13,408 bases of DNA from positions 1-13,408 of the forward strand of contig JAEZEK010000161.1 in the NCBI GenBank assembly GCA_023417735.1. Reading direction: 5' to 3'. The notes beneath the pieces were generated by a model. The model was not told where the DNA came from. It saw only the letters and a program-made list of their open reading frames with translations, and did no database searches. Shown here one piece after another: positions 1 to 7,364 of the stretch. The first letter of the stretch is position 1, and the number at the start of each line of letters is the position of its first letter. The DNA is from Pseudomonadota bacterium (GTDB lineage Bacteria; Pseudomonadota; Alphaproteobacteria; Rhizobiales; Afifellaceae). Made by a program: the position numbers and the translations under genes.

Positions 1-1563
1 GGCGCCGACTGGCTCGGCGACCAGGACGCGATCGAATATCTGTGCCGCAACGCGCCGGAAGCGGTCTACGAGCTCGAGCATTGGGGCCTGCCGTTCTCGC
101 GCCGCGAGGAGGACGGCAAGATCTATCAGCGTCCGTTCGGCGGCATGACCACGCATTTCGGCAAGGGCACGGCGCAACGCTCCTGCGCCGCCGCCGACCG
201 CACCGGACATGCGATGCTGCATACGCTGTACTCGCAGTCGCTGCGCTATTCGGCAGAATTCTTCATCGAGTATTTCGCCATCGACCTGATCATGGACGAG
301 GAAGGCCGTTGCGTCGGCGTGATCGCGCTCAAGCTCGATGACGGCACGATCCATCGCTTCCGCTCGAGCATGACCATCATGGCGACCGGCGGCTATGGCC
401 GCGCCTATTTCTCCGCCACGTCCGCGCATACCTGTACCGGCGACGGCAATGCGATGGTGCTGCGCGCCGGCCTGCCGCTTCAGGACATGGAATTCGTGCA
501 ATTCCACCCGACCGGCATCTATGGCGCCGGCTGCCTGATCACCGAAGGCGCGCGCGGCGAAGGCGGCTATCTGGTCAATTCCGAAGGCGAACGCTTCATG
601 GAGCGCTATGCGCCCTCGGCGAAGGACCTGGCATCACGCGACGTGGTGTCGCGCTCGATGACGATCGAAATCCGCGAGGGCCGCGGCGTCGGCAAGAACA
701 AGGATCACATCTACCTGCATCTCGACCATCTGACCCCCGAGGTGCTGCATGAACGTCTCCCAGGCATCTCCGAAAGCGCTCGTATCTTTGCCGGCGTCGA
801 CCTCACCAAAGAGCCGATCCCGGTGCTGCCGACCGTGCATTACAACATGGGCGGCATCCCGACGAACTTCCACGGCGAGGTGCTGACCAAGGCGAACGGC
901 GATCCGGACCAGGTCGTGCCCGGCCTGATGGCGCTCGGCGAGGCGGCCTGCGTTTCGGTGCATGGCGCGAACCGGCTCGGCTCCAACTCGCTCATCGACC
1001 TCGTCGTGTTCGGCCGCGCCGCCGGAAAACGCTGCGCGGCGACGCTCACCCCCGGCGAATCGCATCCCGAGCTGCCGGAGAGCGCGACCGACATGGCGCT
1101 GATGCGCCTCGACCGCGCCCGGCGCGCCAATGGCGGCACGCCGACGGCGGAGCTGCGCGGCCGCATGCAGCGCGTCATGCAGAACAACTGCGCCGTCTTC
1201 CGCACCGGCGAGGTGCTCGAGGAGGGGCACGGCCTCATCCACGAGGTCTGGCGCGGCTCCGACGACATTCGCGTGACGGACCGCTCGCTCATCTGGAACA
1301 CCGACCTGATCGAGACGCTGGAATACCAGAACCTCATCATCCAGGCGGTGGTGACGATGGATTCCGCCGTGAACCGCACCGAGAGCCGCGGCGCCCATGC
1401 CCGCGAGGACTACCCGGACCGCGACGACGTGAACTGGATGAAGCACACGCTCGCCTTCTGCGACCTGGAAGCGCGGTCGGTCTCGATCGACTACCGCCCG
1501 GTCCACACCTACACGCTCACCAACGACGTGCAGTACGTCGAGCCCAAGAAGCGGGTGTACTAG
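1..1563 (+). CDS. sdhA: Succinate dehydrogenase flavoprotein subunit, 5'-truncated by window edge
   Basis: Catalytic flavoprotein of complex II: it oxidises succinate to fumarate on the cytoplasmic face of the inner membrane and passes electrons via FAD to SdhB. The frame is open from base 1, so the start lies outside the window. 520 residues are present against roughly 600 for the family, so about 90 N-terminal residues are missing, including the region of the covalent FAD-His. Visible landmarks, in fragment numbering: HPTG with H169, EGARGEGG with R185 (catalytic arginine region), HYNMGG with H280, and [11 protein letters not shown] with R325, which lines the dicarboxylate site. The C-terminal helical/capping domain is complete and ends in a Lys/Arg-rich tail. 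The stop at 1561 is followed after 3 bases by sdhB, so the two are one operon. sdhC and sdhD are presumably upstream (inference). Confidence 0.97.
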   Translation, partial: GADWLGDQDAIEYLCRNAPEAVYELEHWGLPFSRREEDGKIYQRPFGGMTTHFGKGTAQRSCAAADRTGHAMLHTLYSQSLRYSAEFFIEYFAIDLIMDEEGRCVGVIALKLDDGTIHRFRSSMTIMATGGYGRAYFSATSAHTCTGDGNAMVLRAGLPLQDMEFVQFHPTGIYGAGCLITEGARGEGGYLVNSEGERFMERYAPSAKDLASRDVVSRSMTIEIREGRGVGKNKDHIYLHLDHLTPEVLHERLPGISESARIFAGVDLTKEPIPVLPTVHYNMGGIPTNFHGEVLTKANGDPDQVVPGLMALGEAACVSVHGANRLGSNSLIDLVVFGRAAGKRCAATLTPGESHPELPESATDMALMRLDRARRANGGTPTAELRGRMQRVMQNNCAVFRTGEVLEEGHGLIHEVWRGSDDIRVTDRSLIWNTDLIETLEYQNLIIQAVVTMDSAVNRTESRGAHAREDYPDRDDVNWMKHTLAFCDLEARSVSIDYRPVHTYTLTNDVQYVEPKKRVY

Positions 1564-1566
1564 AGA

Positions 1567-2343
1567 ATGGTCCAGCTCACGCTCCCGAAGAATTCCACCA
1601 TCTCCGAAGGCAAGGCCTGGCCGAAGCCGGCGGCGAGCAAGACCAGGGAATTCCGAATTTATCGCTGGGACCCGGACGACGGGCGCAATCCGCGCATCGA
1701 CACCTTCCACGTCGATACCGAGGATTGCGGGCCGATGGTCCTCGACGCGCTGCTGTGGATCAAGAACAAGGTCGATCCGACGCTGACGCTCCGCCGCTCC
1801 TGCCGCGAAGGCATCTGCGGCTCGTGCGCGATGAACATCGACGGCATGAACACGCTGGCCTGCACCAAGGGCTACGACGAGGTGAAGGGGCCGGTGAAGG
1901 TCTACCCGCTGCCGCACATGCCGGTGGTGAAGGACCTCGTGCCGGACCTCACCCGGTTCTACGCGCAGCACGCCTTCATCCAACCCTGGCTGAAGACGGC
2001 CTCTCCCACCCCGCAGAAGGAATGGCGGCAGTCGCGCGAGGACCGGGCGAAGCTCGACGGCCTCTACGAATGCATCCTGTGCGCCTGCTGCACGACATCC
2101 TGCCCGAGCTACTGGTGGAACGGCGACCGTTATCTCGGCCCGGCCGCGCTGCTCCAGGCCTATCGCTGGCTGATCGACAGCCGCGACGAGGGGACCGGCG
2201 AACGGCTCGACGACCTCGAGGATCCGTTCCGGCTCTACCGCTGCCACACCATCATGAACTGCGCGCAGACCTGCCCGAAGGGGCTCAACCCGGCGAAGGC
2301 GATCGCCGAGATCAAGAAGATGATGGTCGAGCGCCAGGTCTAG
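1567..2343 (+). CDS. sdhB: Succinate dehydrogenase iron-sulfur subunit
   Basis: Electron-transfer subunit of complex II, linking FAD in SdhA to quinone at the membrane anchor. 258 residues, the usual length in alphaproteobacteria. The N-terminal ferredoxin domain carries the [2Fe-2S] ligands C79, C84, C87 and C99. The C-terminal domain carries the [4Fe-4S] ligands C169, C172, C175 and C236 and the [3Fe-4S] ligands C179, C226 and C232; this assignment follows alignment with E. coli SdhB from memory. All cluster cysteines are present, so the protein should be functional. The ATG lies 3 bases after the sdhA stop, which indicates translational coupling. The last 32 bases overlap the 3' end of a gene on the opposite strand. 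Confidence 0.97.
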   Translation: MVQLTLPKNSTISEGKAWPKPAASKTREFRIYRWDPDDGRNPRIDTFHVDTEDCGPMVLDALLWIKNKVDPTLTLRRSCREGICGSCAMNIDGMNTLACTKGYDEVKGPVKVYPLPHMPVVKDLVPDLTRFYAQHAFIQPWLKTASPTPQKEWRQSREDRAKLDGLYECILCACCTTSCPSYWWNGDRYLGPAALLQAYRWLIDSRDEGTGERLDDLEDPFRLYRCHTIMNCAQTCPKGLNPAKAIAEIKKMMVERQV

Positions 2344-2839
2344 TCCGGGACCTCGAGCCGGCCGGCACGCCGGGGCGGGAGGCAGGCTGCGCGGCGGATG
2401 CTTGCGCCTTCTCATGGGCAAATCGGACGCATTCGGCGACCAGCGGCGCGCACAGCTGATTTCGGCCGGAAATGGCGTCATTCGCCCCGGCATAGGCGAT
2501 GCGCGCTACCGTGCGGTCCTCGAAGAGGACCTGCATCCGGCAGTCGCCCCCGCCACTCATGCTCATCGAAGCACCGATCATGGTGGGAAGGACGGGAAGG
2601 CTGACGCCGGTCGCCGACGGGGTCGCCTTCTCGTAGCTCCAGATCTCCACGTCGCCCTGCCTGTGCGCCTTGGTCGGAAACCCCGCGCACATCCGGATCT
2701 CGGTGTCGCTGAAGCCGACGAGCGCGGAGCGTGCCTCCTGGACCGGGCCGAAGCGGTTGGCGACGCAGGCGGCCGACATCAATGCGGTGGCGAGGAGCGC
2801 GAGCGGCGTTCCGACGCGCGCGAGAGATCGTGCTGTCAT
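2312..2839 (-). CDS. Putative small lipoprotein of unknown function
   Basis: 175 residues from ATG at 2839, chosen because a short basic N-terminus ([10 protein letters not shown]) is followed by a hydrophobic stretch and a lipobox-like end, SAAC, with C25 as the likely lipidated cysteine. A GAGG Shine-Dalgarno element sits 5 bases before the ATG. The frame stays open further upstream (to 2956), but those residues are Arg/Pro-rich and would bury the signal peptide. The mature region has a segment around residues 40-70 ([14 protein letters not shown], then EIWSYEK) that loosely recalls small outer-membrane lipoproteins of the SmpA/OmlA type; this is only a resemblance. Further cysteines at 51, 100, 130 and 137 could form disulfides. 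The last 30 residues are low-complexity Arg/Ser/Pro and run 32 bases into the convergent sdhB end. Probably anchored in the envelope; role unknown. Confidence 0.75.
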   Translation of the reverse strand: MTARSLARVGTPLALLATALMSAACVANRFGPVQEARSALVGFSDTEIRMCAGFPTKAHRQGDVEIWSYEKATPSATGVSLPVLPTMIGASMSMSGGGDCRMQVLFEDRTVARIAYAGANDAISGRNQLCAPLVAECVRFAHEKAQASAAQPASRPGVPAGSRSRTRPGARPSSS

Positions 2840-2989
2840 GGATGCCTCGTCTCCCGTTTTCCGCCGACCGGGCTCCGCCGACGCGTCGCTCGCCCGTTCA
2901 GGCCCGCCATGCGCGAAGCCCCGCGGCGAACCCCTGCGGGAATGGTAGGAAATCATCGCGGAGGCTCAACCCGGGCGCGACAACATTAT

Positions 2990-3002
2990 GCTGCATCGCA
3001 GC
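2990..3002. promoter_or_regulatory. PhaR-like operator (GCTGC-ATC-GCAGC palindrome)
   Basis: A perfect inverted repeat with 5-base arms and a 3-base centre, preceded by an AT-rich flank (ACAACATTAT) that stands out in this GC-rich sequence. The core CTGC-N3-GCAG matches the operator described for PhaR, the polyhydroxyalkanoate-responsive repressor of alphaproteobacteria such as Paracoccus. It lies between two divergent genes, about 90 bases before the VOC gene and 150 before the lipoprotein gene. Short palindromes also arise by chance, so this is a candidate only. Confidence 0.35.
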
Positions 3003-3033
3003 GGTAGGCGCCGGTCCGGCCTGGTCTTTGTGC

Positions 3034-3062
3034 TTGAGGAACACGCTCTTCCGGCCCTAGCC
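3034..3062 (+). promoter_or_regulatory. Candidate sigma-70-type promoter of the VOC gene
   Basis: TTGAGG (3034-3039, within CTTGAGG) and CTAGCC (3057-3062) are separated by 17 bases. The -35 fits the alphaproteobacterial CTTGAC-like form well; the -10 is weak. A start site near 3069 would leave a leader of about 25 bases carrying the AGGAGG ribosome site. The PhaR-like palindrome lies just upstream. Confidence 0.3.
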
Positions 3063-3080
3063 TGGGCGCGGCTGCACCGA

Positions 3081-3086
3081 AGGAGG
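3081..3086 (+). promoter_or_regulatory. Shine-Dalgarno AGGAGG fixing a GTG start
   Basis: A consensus AGGAGG is followed 6 bases later by GTG at 3093. This decides the start of the VOC gene in favour of GTG 3093 over the frame's upstream candidate at 2988, whose extra residues are Arg-rich and outside the domain. Confidence 0.75.
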
Positions 3087-3092
3087 ACGCGC

Positions 3093-3485
3093 GTGCTCGA
3101 TCATGTGGGACTCGGCTTTTCAGATTACGGCGCGACGCTCGAATTCTACCAGCGCGCGCTTGCCCCGCTCGGCATCGCCGTCGTGATGCAGATCACGAAG
3201 GAGGAGACCGGCGGCGCCTTCGAGGGCGCGGGGCTCGGGCGCGACGGCAAGCCGTTCTTCTGGATTCATGGCGGCGCCAGGGTCTCGCCCGGCATCCACG
3301 TCGCCTTCGCGGCCGACAGCCGCGCTGCGGTCGATGCCTTCTACGAGGCCGCCATCGCGGCGGGCGGGACGGACAACGGCGCCCCCGGCATCCGCCCCCA
3401 TTACCATCCGAACTATTACGGTGCCTTCGTCCTCGACCCGGACGGGCACAACATCGAGGCGGTCTGCCACAGGCCCGAAGGTTGA
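3093..3485 (+). CDS. VOC (glyoxalase/dioxygenase-fold) family protein
   Basis: 130 residues, the normal size of a single-module VOC protein with two beta-alpha-beta-beta-beta units. It opens with LDHVGLGFSD, where H4 is the usual first metal ligand. The second half has GIHVAF (H69) and ends in YYGAFVLDPDGHNIEAV, where E122 is the usual last ligand. This ending is typical of small VOC proteins annotated as glyoxalase/bleomycin-resistance-like. The start is GTG, set by an ideal AGGAGG. Substrate cannot be deduced: the family includes lyases, isomerases and dioxygenases acting on small molecules, and many small members are uncharacterised. Its stop is 10 bases from the stop of the convergent thioesterase gene. 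Confidence 0.88.
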   Translation: MLDHVGLGFSDYGATLEFYQRALAPLGIAVVMQITKEETGGAFEGAGLGRDGKPFFWIHGGARVSPGIHVAFAADSRAAVDAFYEAAIAAGGTDNGAPGIRPHYHPNYYGAFVLDPDGHNIEAVCHRPEG

Positions 3486-3495
3486 GACCGGCCGC

Positions 3496-3966
3496 TCAGC
3501 CGCCGGGCGGGAAGACCATGCAGGTGCCGCTGCCATGCGCGAAGAGGCGCCCGTCCTCGTCGCGAAGCCACGCCTCCGCGGTGGCGATGCGGCGCCCGCG
3601 ATGGACGATGCGGCCCTCGCAATGGAGCGTGCCCGTGGCCGCGGTGATCGGCCTGGTCAGGTTTACCTTGAACTCGACCGTCGTGTAGCCCTCGCCGGCG
3701 GCGAGGGTGGAGTGGACGGCGCAGGACAGCGCCGAATCGAGCAGGGTCGCCGGCCAGCCGCCGTGAACCGTGGCGAGCAGATTGTAGAACATCTGGCTCG
3801 CGCAGCCGCGGAACAGGGCCCGCCCGTACTCGACCTCCGCGAGATGGAAATCGAGCACCTCTCCGATCGGCGGCTGGGGATGGTCGCCGGCAATGACCCG
3901 GCGCAGGAAGGTGAGGCCGTCTTCGTCCGTGACCGCCGGGGCGGCGAGGTTCTCGCCTTCCGTCAT
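3496..3966 (-). CDS. PaaI-type hotdog-fold acyl-CoA thioesterase
   Basis: 156 residues from ATG 3966. The PaaI/YdiI hotdog signature is present: HGGWPATLLDSA, with H68-G-G, and D77 on the central helix as the probable catalytic acid. It is followed by the YTTVEFKVNLTRPI strand and the GRIVHRGRRIATAEAWL strand pair typical of the fold. Proteins of this group hydrolyse acyl- or aroyl-CoA thioesters in the cytoplasm; the exact acyl group is not readable here. The ATG follows the fabI stop after a single base, and an AAGGA ribosome site lies within the fabI end, so the two genes should be co-translated. An earlier in-frame start at 4002 would overlap fabI and is less likely. The neighbour suggests a role in fatty-acyl thioester turnover (inference). 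Confidence 0.88.
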   Translation of the reverse strand: MTEGENLAAPAVTDEDGLTFLRRVIAGDHPQPPIGEVLDFHLAEVEYGRALFRGCASQMFYNLLATVHGGWPATLLDSALSCAVHSTLAAGEGYTTVEFKVNLTRPITAATGTLHCEGRIVHRGRRIATAEAWLRDEDGRLFAHGSGTCMVFPPGG

Positions 3967-3967
3967 C

Positions 3968-4789
3968 TCAGTCCTTGACGGTGGTGATGTCCGGGGCGTC
4001 AACCGCCTTCATGCCGACGACGTGGTACCCGGAATCGACGTGGTGCACCTCGCCCGTGACCGAGCGGCCCATGTCGGACAGCAGATAGACCGCGGAATTG
4101 CCGACGTCCTCGATGGACACGGTGCGGCGGAGGGGCGCGTTGTACTCGTTCCACTTGAGGATGTAGCGGAAGTCGCCGATGCCGGAAGCAGCGAGCGTCT
4201 TGATCGGGCCGGCGGAGATCGCGTTCACCCGGATTCCGACCGGGCCGAGGTCGACGGCGAGGTAGCGCACGCTCGCCTCCAGCGCCGCCTTGGCGACCCC
4301 CATCACGTTGTAGTGGGGCATCACCTTCTCGGCGCCGTAATAGGGCAGCGTCAGGATCGATCCGCCGTTCGTCATCAGCTTTTCGGCGCGCTGCGCGATC
4401 GCCGTGAGCGAGTAGCACGAGATCTGCATGGTGCGGGCGAAGTTCGACTCGGTCGTATCGACGTAGCGGCCGTCGAGCTCGTCCTTGTCGGAGAAGGCGA
4501 TGGCGTGGACGAGGAAGTCGAGCCCGCCCCATTCCTCCTGGAGGCGCGCGAACACTGCATCGATCGAGGCCGGGTCGGTGACGTCGCAATGGCCGGCGAC
4601 GAGCGCGCCGAGTTCGGTCGCGAGCGGCTCGACGCGCTTCCTGAGTGCGTCGCCCTGATAGGTGAGCGCCAATTGCGCGCCAGCGTTGCGTGCGGCCTTG
4701 GCGATGCCCCAGGCGAGCGAACGGTTGTTCGCCACGCCCATGACGAGGCCCCGCTTGCCCCGCATCAATCCGCTCTCTTCGGCGCTCAT
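3968..4789 (-). CDS. fabI: Enoyl-[acyl-carrier-protein] reductase (NADH), FabI type
   Basis: Catalyses the last step of each fatty-acid elongation cycle, reducing trans-2-enoyl-ACP with NADH in the cytoplasm. 273 residues from ATG 4789, in line with FabI. It has the atypical SDR nucleotide motif GVANNRSLAWGIA (residues 18-30), the divergent FabI active site with Y150 and Y160-x6-K167, and the segment RVNAISAGPIKTLAASGI (187-204) that is nearly invariant in FabI. Residues 95-99 read HAIAF where E. coli has HSIGF, so Ala replaces the Gly at the E. coli 93 position. The longer open frame up to 4873 adds residues unlike FabI. The thioesterase gene follows after one base. A divergent promoter region of 125 bases separates it from the FAD oxidoreductase. 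Confidence 0.96.
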   Translation of the reverse strand: MSAEESGLMRGKRGLVMGVANNRSLAWGIAKAARNAGAQLALTYQGDALRKRVEPLATELGALVAGHCDVTDPASIDAVFARLQEEWGGLDFLVHAIAFSDKDELDGRYVDTTESNFARTMQISCYSLTAIAQRAEKLMTNGGSILTLPYYGAEKVMPHYNVMGVAKAALEASVRYLAVDLGPVGIRVNAISAGPIKTLAASGIGDFRYILKWNEYNAPLRRTVSIEDVGNSAVYLLSDMGRSVTGEVHHVDSGYHVVGMKAVDAPDITTVKD

Positions 4790-4844
4790 GCCATCCTGCC
4801 CGCTGTGCCGACGGCAAGAAAGACAACCAACCGCCGCTTCGGCC

Positions 4845-4873
4845 CTAATGGCATGACGAGGCACGACCATCAA
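4845..4873 (-). promoter_or_regulatory. Candidate promoter of fabI and thioesterase
   Basis: Read on the minus strand, TTGATG (preceded by C, 4873-4868) and CATTAG (4850-4845) are 17 bases apart. The implied start site lies about 50 bases upstream of the fabI ATG. The -35 match is fair, the -10 weak. It lies in the only gap from which this two-gene unit could be transcribed. Confidence 0.3.
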
Positions 4874-4914
4874 GCCGCCTCGACGAAGGCTCCCCCGCGC
4901 ATTATTGACAGCGC

Positions 4915-6339
4915 ATGCCGCAAATCGCCGATTCCGAAACCCTGCTCACCCGGCTCGCCGCGATCGTCGGTGAGCGTCACGTCATCACCGGCGAGGCGGA
5001 CAAGGCACGCTACCTCAGCGAGTGGCGCGGCCTCTACCACGGGCGCACGCCCGCCGTGGTCCGGCCCGGATCGACCGCGGAGGTGGCGGCGGTCCTGCGG
5101 CTCGCATCGGAGACACGGACGCCGATCGTCCCGCAGGGCGGCAACACGGGCCTGGTCGGCGGACAGATCCCCGACGAGACGGGGCACGAACTCCTCGTGT
5201 CGCTCGAGCGGCTGGACCGCATCAGGGACATCGACCTCGAAGGCGCCACCATGACGGTCGAGGCCGGCGTCGTTCTCGAGCGCATCCAGGGCGCGGCCGA
5301 GGAGGCCGGCCTGTTCTTCCCGCTCGCGCTCGGCGCGCAGGGCTCCTGCCGGATCGGCGGAAACATCTCCACCAATGCCGGGGGTACGGGCGTCCTGTCC
5401 TACGGCAACACGCGGAGCCTCGTGCTGGGGCTGGAGGTCGCGCTTCCGAGCGGAGAGGTCTGGAACGGGCTCCGGGCGCTCCACAAGGACAATGCCGGCT
5501 ACGACCTGAAGCAGCTCTTCATCGGCGCCGAAGGTACGCTCGGCATCGTCACCGGGGCGGTCCTGAAGCTCTTCGCCCGGCCGCGCGGGCGCGGCGTGGC
5601 GATCGTCGGCCTCGCCTCGCCGCGGCACGCACTGGCGCTGTTCCGGCTGGCCCGGGAGCGGGCGGGTTCGATGCTGACCGGCTTCGAGCTGATCGGCCGT
5701 GCGGGGATGGAATTCGCGATCCGCCACCTTCCCAATGCCCGCGACCCGCTCGCCGAGAGCCATCCCTGGTACGTGCTGGTCGAGGTGTCGTCCGGCCGGA
5801 GCGAGGCCGACGCCCAAGGCCTGCTGGAGGCCGTGCTGGCAGCGGGCTTCGAAGACGAGCTGCTCTCGGACGCAGCCATTGCCGCCTCCGGCGAGCAGAT
5901 GGCGGCGTTCTGGCACCTGCGGCACGGCCTGAGCGAGGTGCAGAAGCACGAGGGCGCGTCGGTGAAGCACGACGTCTCGGTGGCCGTGCATCTCGTTCCG
6001 GACTTCGTCGAACGGGCGATCGCCGAAGTCACTGCCGCTGTCCCGGGCTGCCGCCCGATCCCCTTCGGCCACATGGGCGACGGCAACATCCACTTCAACA
6101 TCAGCCAGCCGGTCGGCGGAGCCCCCTCGTCGTTCATGGCCCGCACCGCCGACCTCAACCGGATCGTGCATGGGATCATCGCCGAACTGCACGGCTCGAT
6201 CGCAGCCGAGCACGGCATCGGCCGGTCGAAGCGGGATCTCCTGCGAGAGGTGCGCAGCCCCGTCGAACTCGATCTCATGCGGCGGGTGAAGGCGGCGATC
6301 GATCCGCTCGGGATCATGAACCCCGGGCGCGTGCTCTGA
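4915..6339 (+). CDS. FAD-dependent D-2-hydroxyacid dehydrogenase (GlcD / D2HGDH family)
   Basis: 474 residues. The N-terminal VAO-type FAD domain (about 43-222) has PQGGNTGLVGG (73-83), GSCRIGGNISTNAGG (143-157) and GAEGTLGIVT (204-213), which bind FAD. The C-terminal FAD-oxidase domain has GHMGDGNIH (385-393), whose His residues bind the catalytic metal, and AAEHGIG (430-436) near the substrate. Family members oxidise D-lactate, glycolate or D-2-hydroxyglutarate and pass electrons to a quinone or electron-transfer flavoprotein. The overall pattern resembles D-2-hydroxyglutarate dehydrogenase, which returns 2-oxoglutarate to the TCA cycle, but substrate cannot be fixed by eye. No GlcE/GlcF partners follow, which argues against a glycolate oxidase complex. 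ATG 4915 is the only sensible start; its ribosome site is weak. Confidence 0.9.
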   Translation: MPQIADSETLLTRLAAIVGERHVITGEADKARYLSEWRGLYHGRTPAVVRPGSTAEVAAVLRLASETRTPIVPQGGNTGLVGGQIPDETGHELLVSLERLDRIRDIDLEGATMTVEAGVVLERIQGAAEEAGLFFPLALGAQGSCRIGGNISTNAGGTGVLSYGNTRSLVLGLEVALPSGEVWNGLRALHKDNAGYDLKQLFIGAEGTLGIVTGAVLKLFARPRGRGVAIVGLASPRHALALFRLARERAGSMLTGFELIGRAGMEFAIRHLPNARDPLAESHPWYVLVEVSSGRSEADAQGLLEAVLAAGFEDELLSDAAIAASGEQMAAFWHLRHGLSEVQKHEGASVKHDVSVAVHLVPDFVERAIAEVTAAVPGCRPIPFGHMGDGNIHFNISQPVGGAPSSFMARTADLNRIVHGIIAELHGSIAAEHGIGRSKRDLLREVRSPVELDLMRRVKAAIDPLGIMNPGRVL

Positions 6340-6395
6340 GCGGGCCGGCAACGGCGCACGGCGAAGCCGGCGAGACCGGGGAAGCGGCCGCCTCG

Positions 6396-7271
6396 GTGGA
6401 GGGCGCGAGCGTCATCCTTCTGCGGCGGGATTCCGTCCTCCTCGTCGAGCGCGGAAAGCCACCGGCGCTCGGGATCTGGAGCTTTCCGGGGGGACGCGTC
6501 GAGCCCGGCGAATCGCCGGAGGATGCCGCCCGCCGGGAGCTGCTGGAGGAGACGGGGCTTCGGGCGGGACCCCTGGTCCACCTCGGGCGCTTCCGGCCGC
6601 TGCCCGGTCAGTCGCCCTTCGTCCTCGCGGTCTATGCTGGGCGCGCGCCGGGGGCCGACGAGCCTCTCGCCGGAGACGATGCTGCCGCGGCGGCCTTCAT
6701 CCGCTTCGAAGCGGTCGGCGAGCGGCGGCTGACGCCCGGAGCGATCGGATGGATCGCCAAGGCGATCGACGCCGTCGCATCGGAGGGGGTACACGGAGCA
6801 GGCAGCCGGAACGGCTCGGCCGGCGGGACGTTGAACTCCGCGACCTGTAGCCGTCCCGTTCGGGAAAGCACGGAAGTGGAGGAGGTTCCCATGGCAGTTG
6901 CGCACGGTACGCCGGGCACGGTGAATTCGCCCCATCCGCTCATCGCCAGCGACCGAGTGGAAGGCACGGCCGTGCTCCGCCCGAGCGGCGAGAAGATCGG
7001 CACGATCGAGCGCGTGATGATCCACAAGATCACGGGCAAGGTCGCCTATGCCGTCATGTCCTTCGGCGGGTTTCTCGGCCTCGGCGAGCGCTATTTCACG
7101 GTGCCCTGGTCGAAGCTCGACTACGACCCGGCGCTCGACGGCTACGTCATGACGCTTACCGAGGAGCAGCTCAAGGCTTCCCCGGAGGTCGATGCCGAGG
7201 GCGAGATATGGGATGATCGGCGCCGCGAGGAGGAGCTGCACAGATATTACGACGTGCCGCCCTACTGGTGA
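6396..7271 (+). CDS. Nudix hydrolase domain, in frame and without a stop into a PRC-barrel domain
   Basis: Proposed start GTG 6396 (a weak GGGGA lies 13 bases upstream; no ATG exists in this frame near the domain). Residues 2-130 are a complete Nudix fold. The Nudix box is perfect at residues 33-55: G33, E39, R47-E48, E51-E52, G54, matching GX5EX7REUXEEXGU. Such enzymes hydrolyse nucleoside diphosphates linked to another group, using divalent metal; the substrate is unknown. The fold ends with a C-terminal helix near 6780. Instead of a stop, the frame runs on through about 35 low-complexity residues into the PRC-barrel gene and ends at 7271, giving 291 residues. Both other frames hit stops in this gap. 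Either this is a genuine fusion, or a stop was lost by mutation or sequencing error, or the Nudix and PRC products are made separately from one frame. Confidence 0.7.
   Translation: MEGASVILLRRDSVLLVERGKPPALGIWSFPGGRVEPGESPEDAARRELLEETGLRAGPLVHLGRFRPLPGQSPFVLAVYAGRAPGADEPLAGDDAAAAAFIRFEAVGERRLTPGAIGWIAKAIDAVASEGVHGAGSRNGSAGGTLNSATCSRPVRESTEVEEVPMAVAHGTPGTVNSPHPLIASDRVEGTAVLRPSGEKIGTIERVMIHKITGKVAYAVMSFGGFLGLGERYFTVPWSKLDYDPALDGYVMTLTEEQLKASPEVDAEGEIWDDRRREEELHRYYDVPPYW
6878..6885 (+). promoter_or_regulatory. Strong Shine-Dalgarno (GGAGGAGG) for an internal start at 6891
   Basis: GGAGGAGG lies 5 bases before ATG 6891. So strong a site inside an open frame argues that the PRC-barrel protein is translated on its own, whatever happens to the upstream Nudix reading. 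Confidence 0.75.
6891..7271 (+). CDS. PRC-barrel domain protein
   Basis: 126 residues from ATG 6891 with an excellent ribosome site. The PRC-barrel beta-barrel fold covers about residues 15-90: LIASDRVEGTAVLRPSGEKIG, a link strand IERVMIHKITGKVAYAVMSF, then GGFLGLGERYFTVPWSKLDYD, which is the hallmark segment of small rhizobial PRC proteins. The C-terminal tail is charged and ends in RYYDVPPYW, also seen in this group. PRC-barrels occur in photosynthetic reaction centre H subunits and in RimM, where they bind partner proteins; free-standing soluble members like this have no settled function and are often linked with stress. No signal peptide or membrane segment is visible, so it should be cytoplasmic. 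It shares frame and stop with the Nudix domain upstream. Confidence 0.85.
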   Translation: MAVAHGTPGTVNSPHPLIASDRVEGTAVLRPSGEKIGTIERVMIHKITGKVAYAVMSFGGFLGLGERYFTVPWSKLDYDPALDGYVMTLTEEQLKASPEVDAEGEIWDDRRREEELHRYYDVPPYW

Positions 7272-7364
7272 GGCCGCGGTCCGGAAGTGGCGGCGGGGCG
7301 ACCGGTCGAACCGCAGACTGGGACACACGCAAGTGCGCTCTTGCCGCGTCGGTGCCGAGCCGCA

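Noticed and set aside
634..2493. 619-codon minus-strand open frame antisense to sdhA and sdhB
   Set aside because: It shadows two certain genes and has no recognisable domain.
3500..3510. CCGCC-G-GGCGG palindrome between convergent genes as a terminator
   Set aside because: It lies inside the thioesterase coding end, is very short and has no T-run; such GC palindromes are common here.
4905..4910. Perfect TTGACA hexamer
   Set aside because: It ends 4 bases before the ATG of the FAD dehydrogenase, so it cannot be the -35 of that gene, and no other downstream gene fits.
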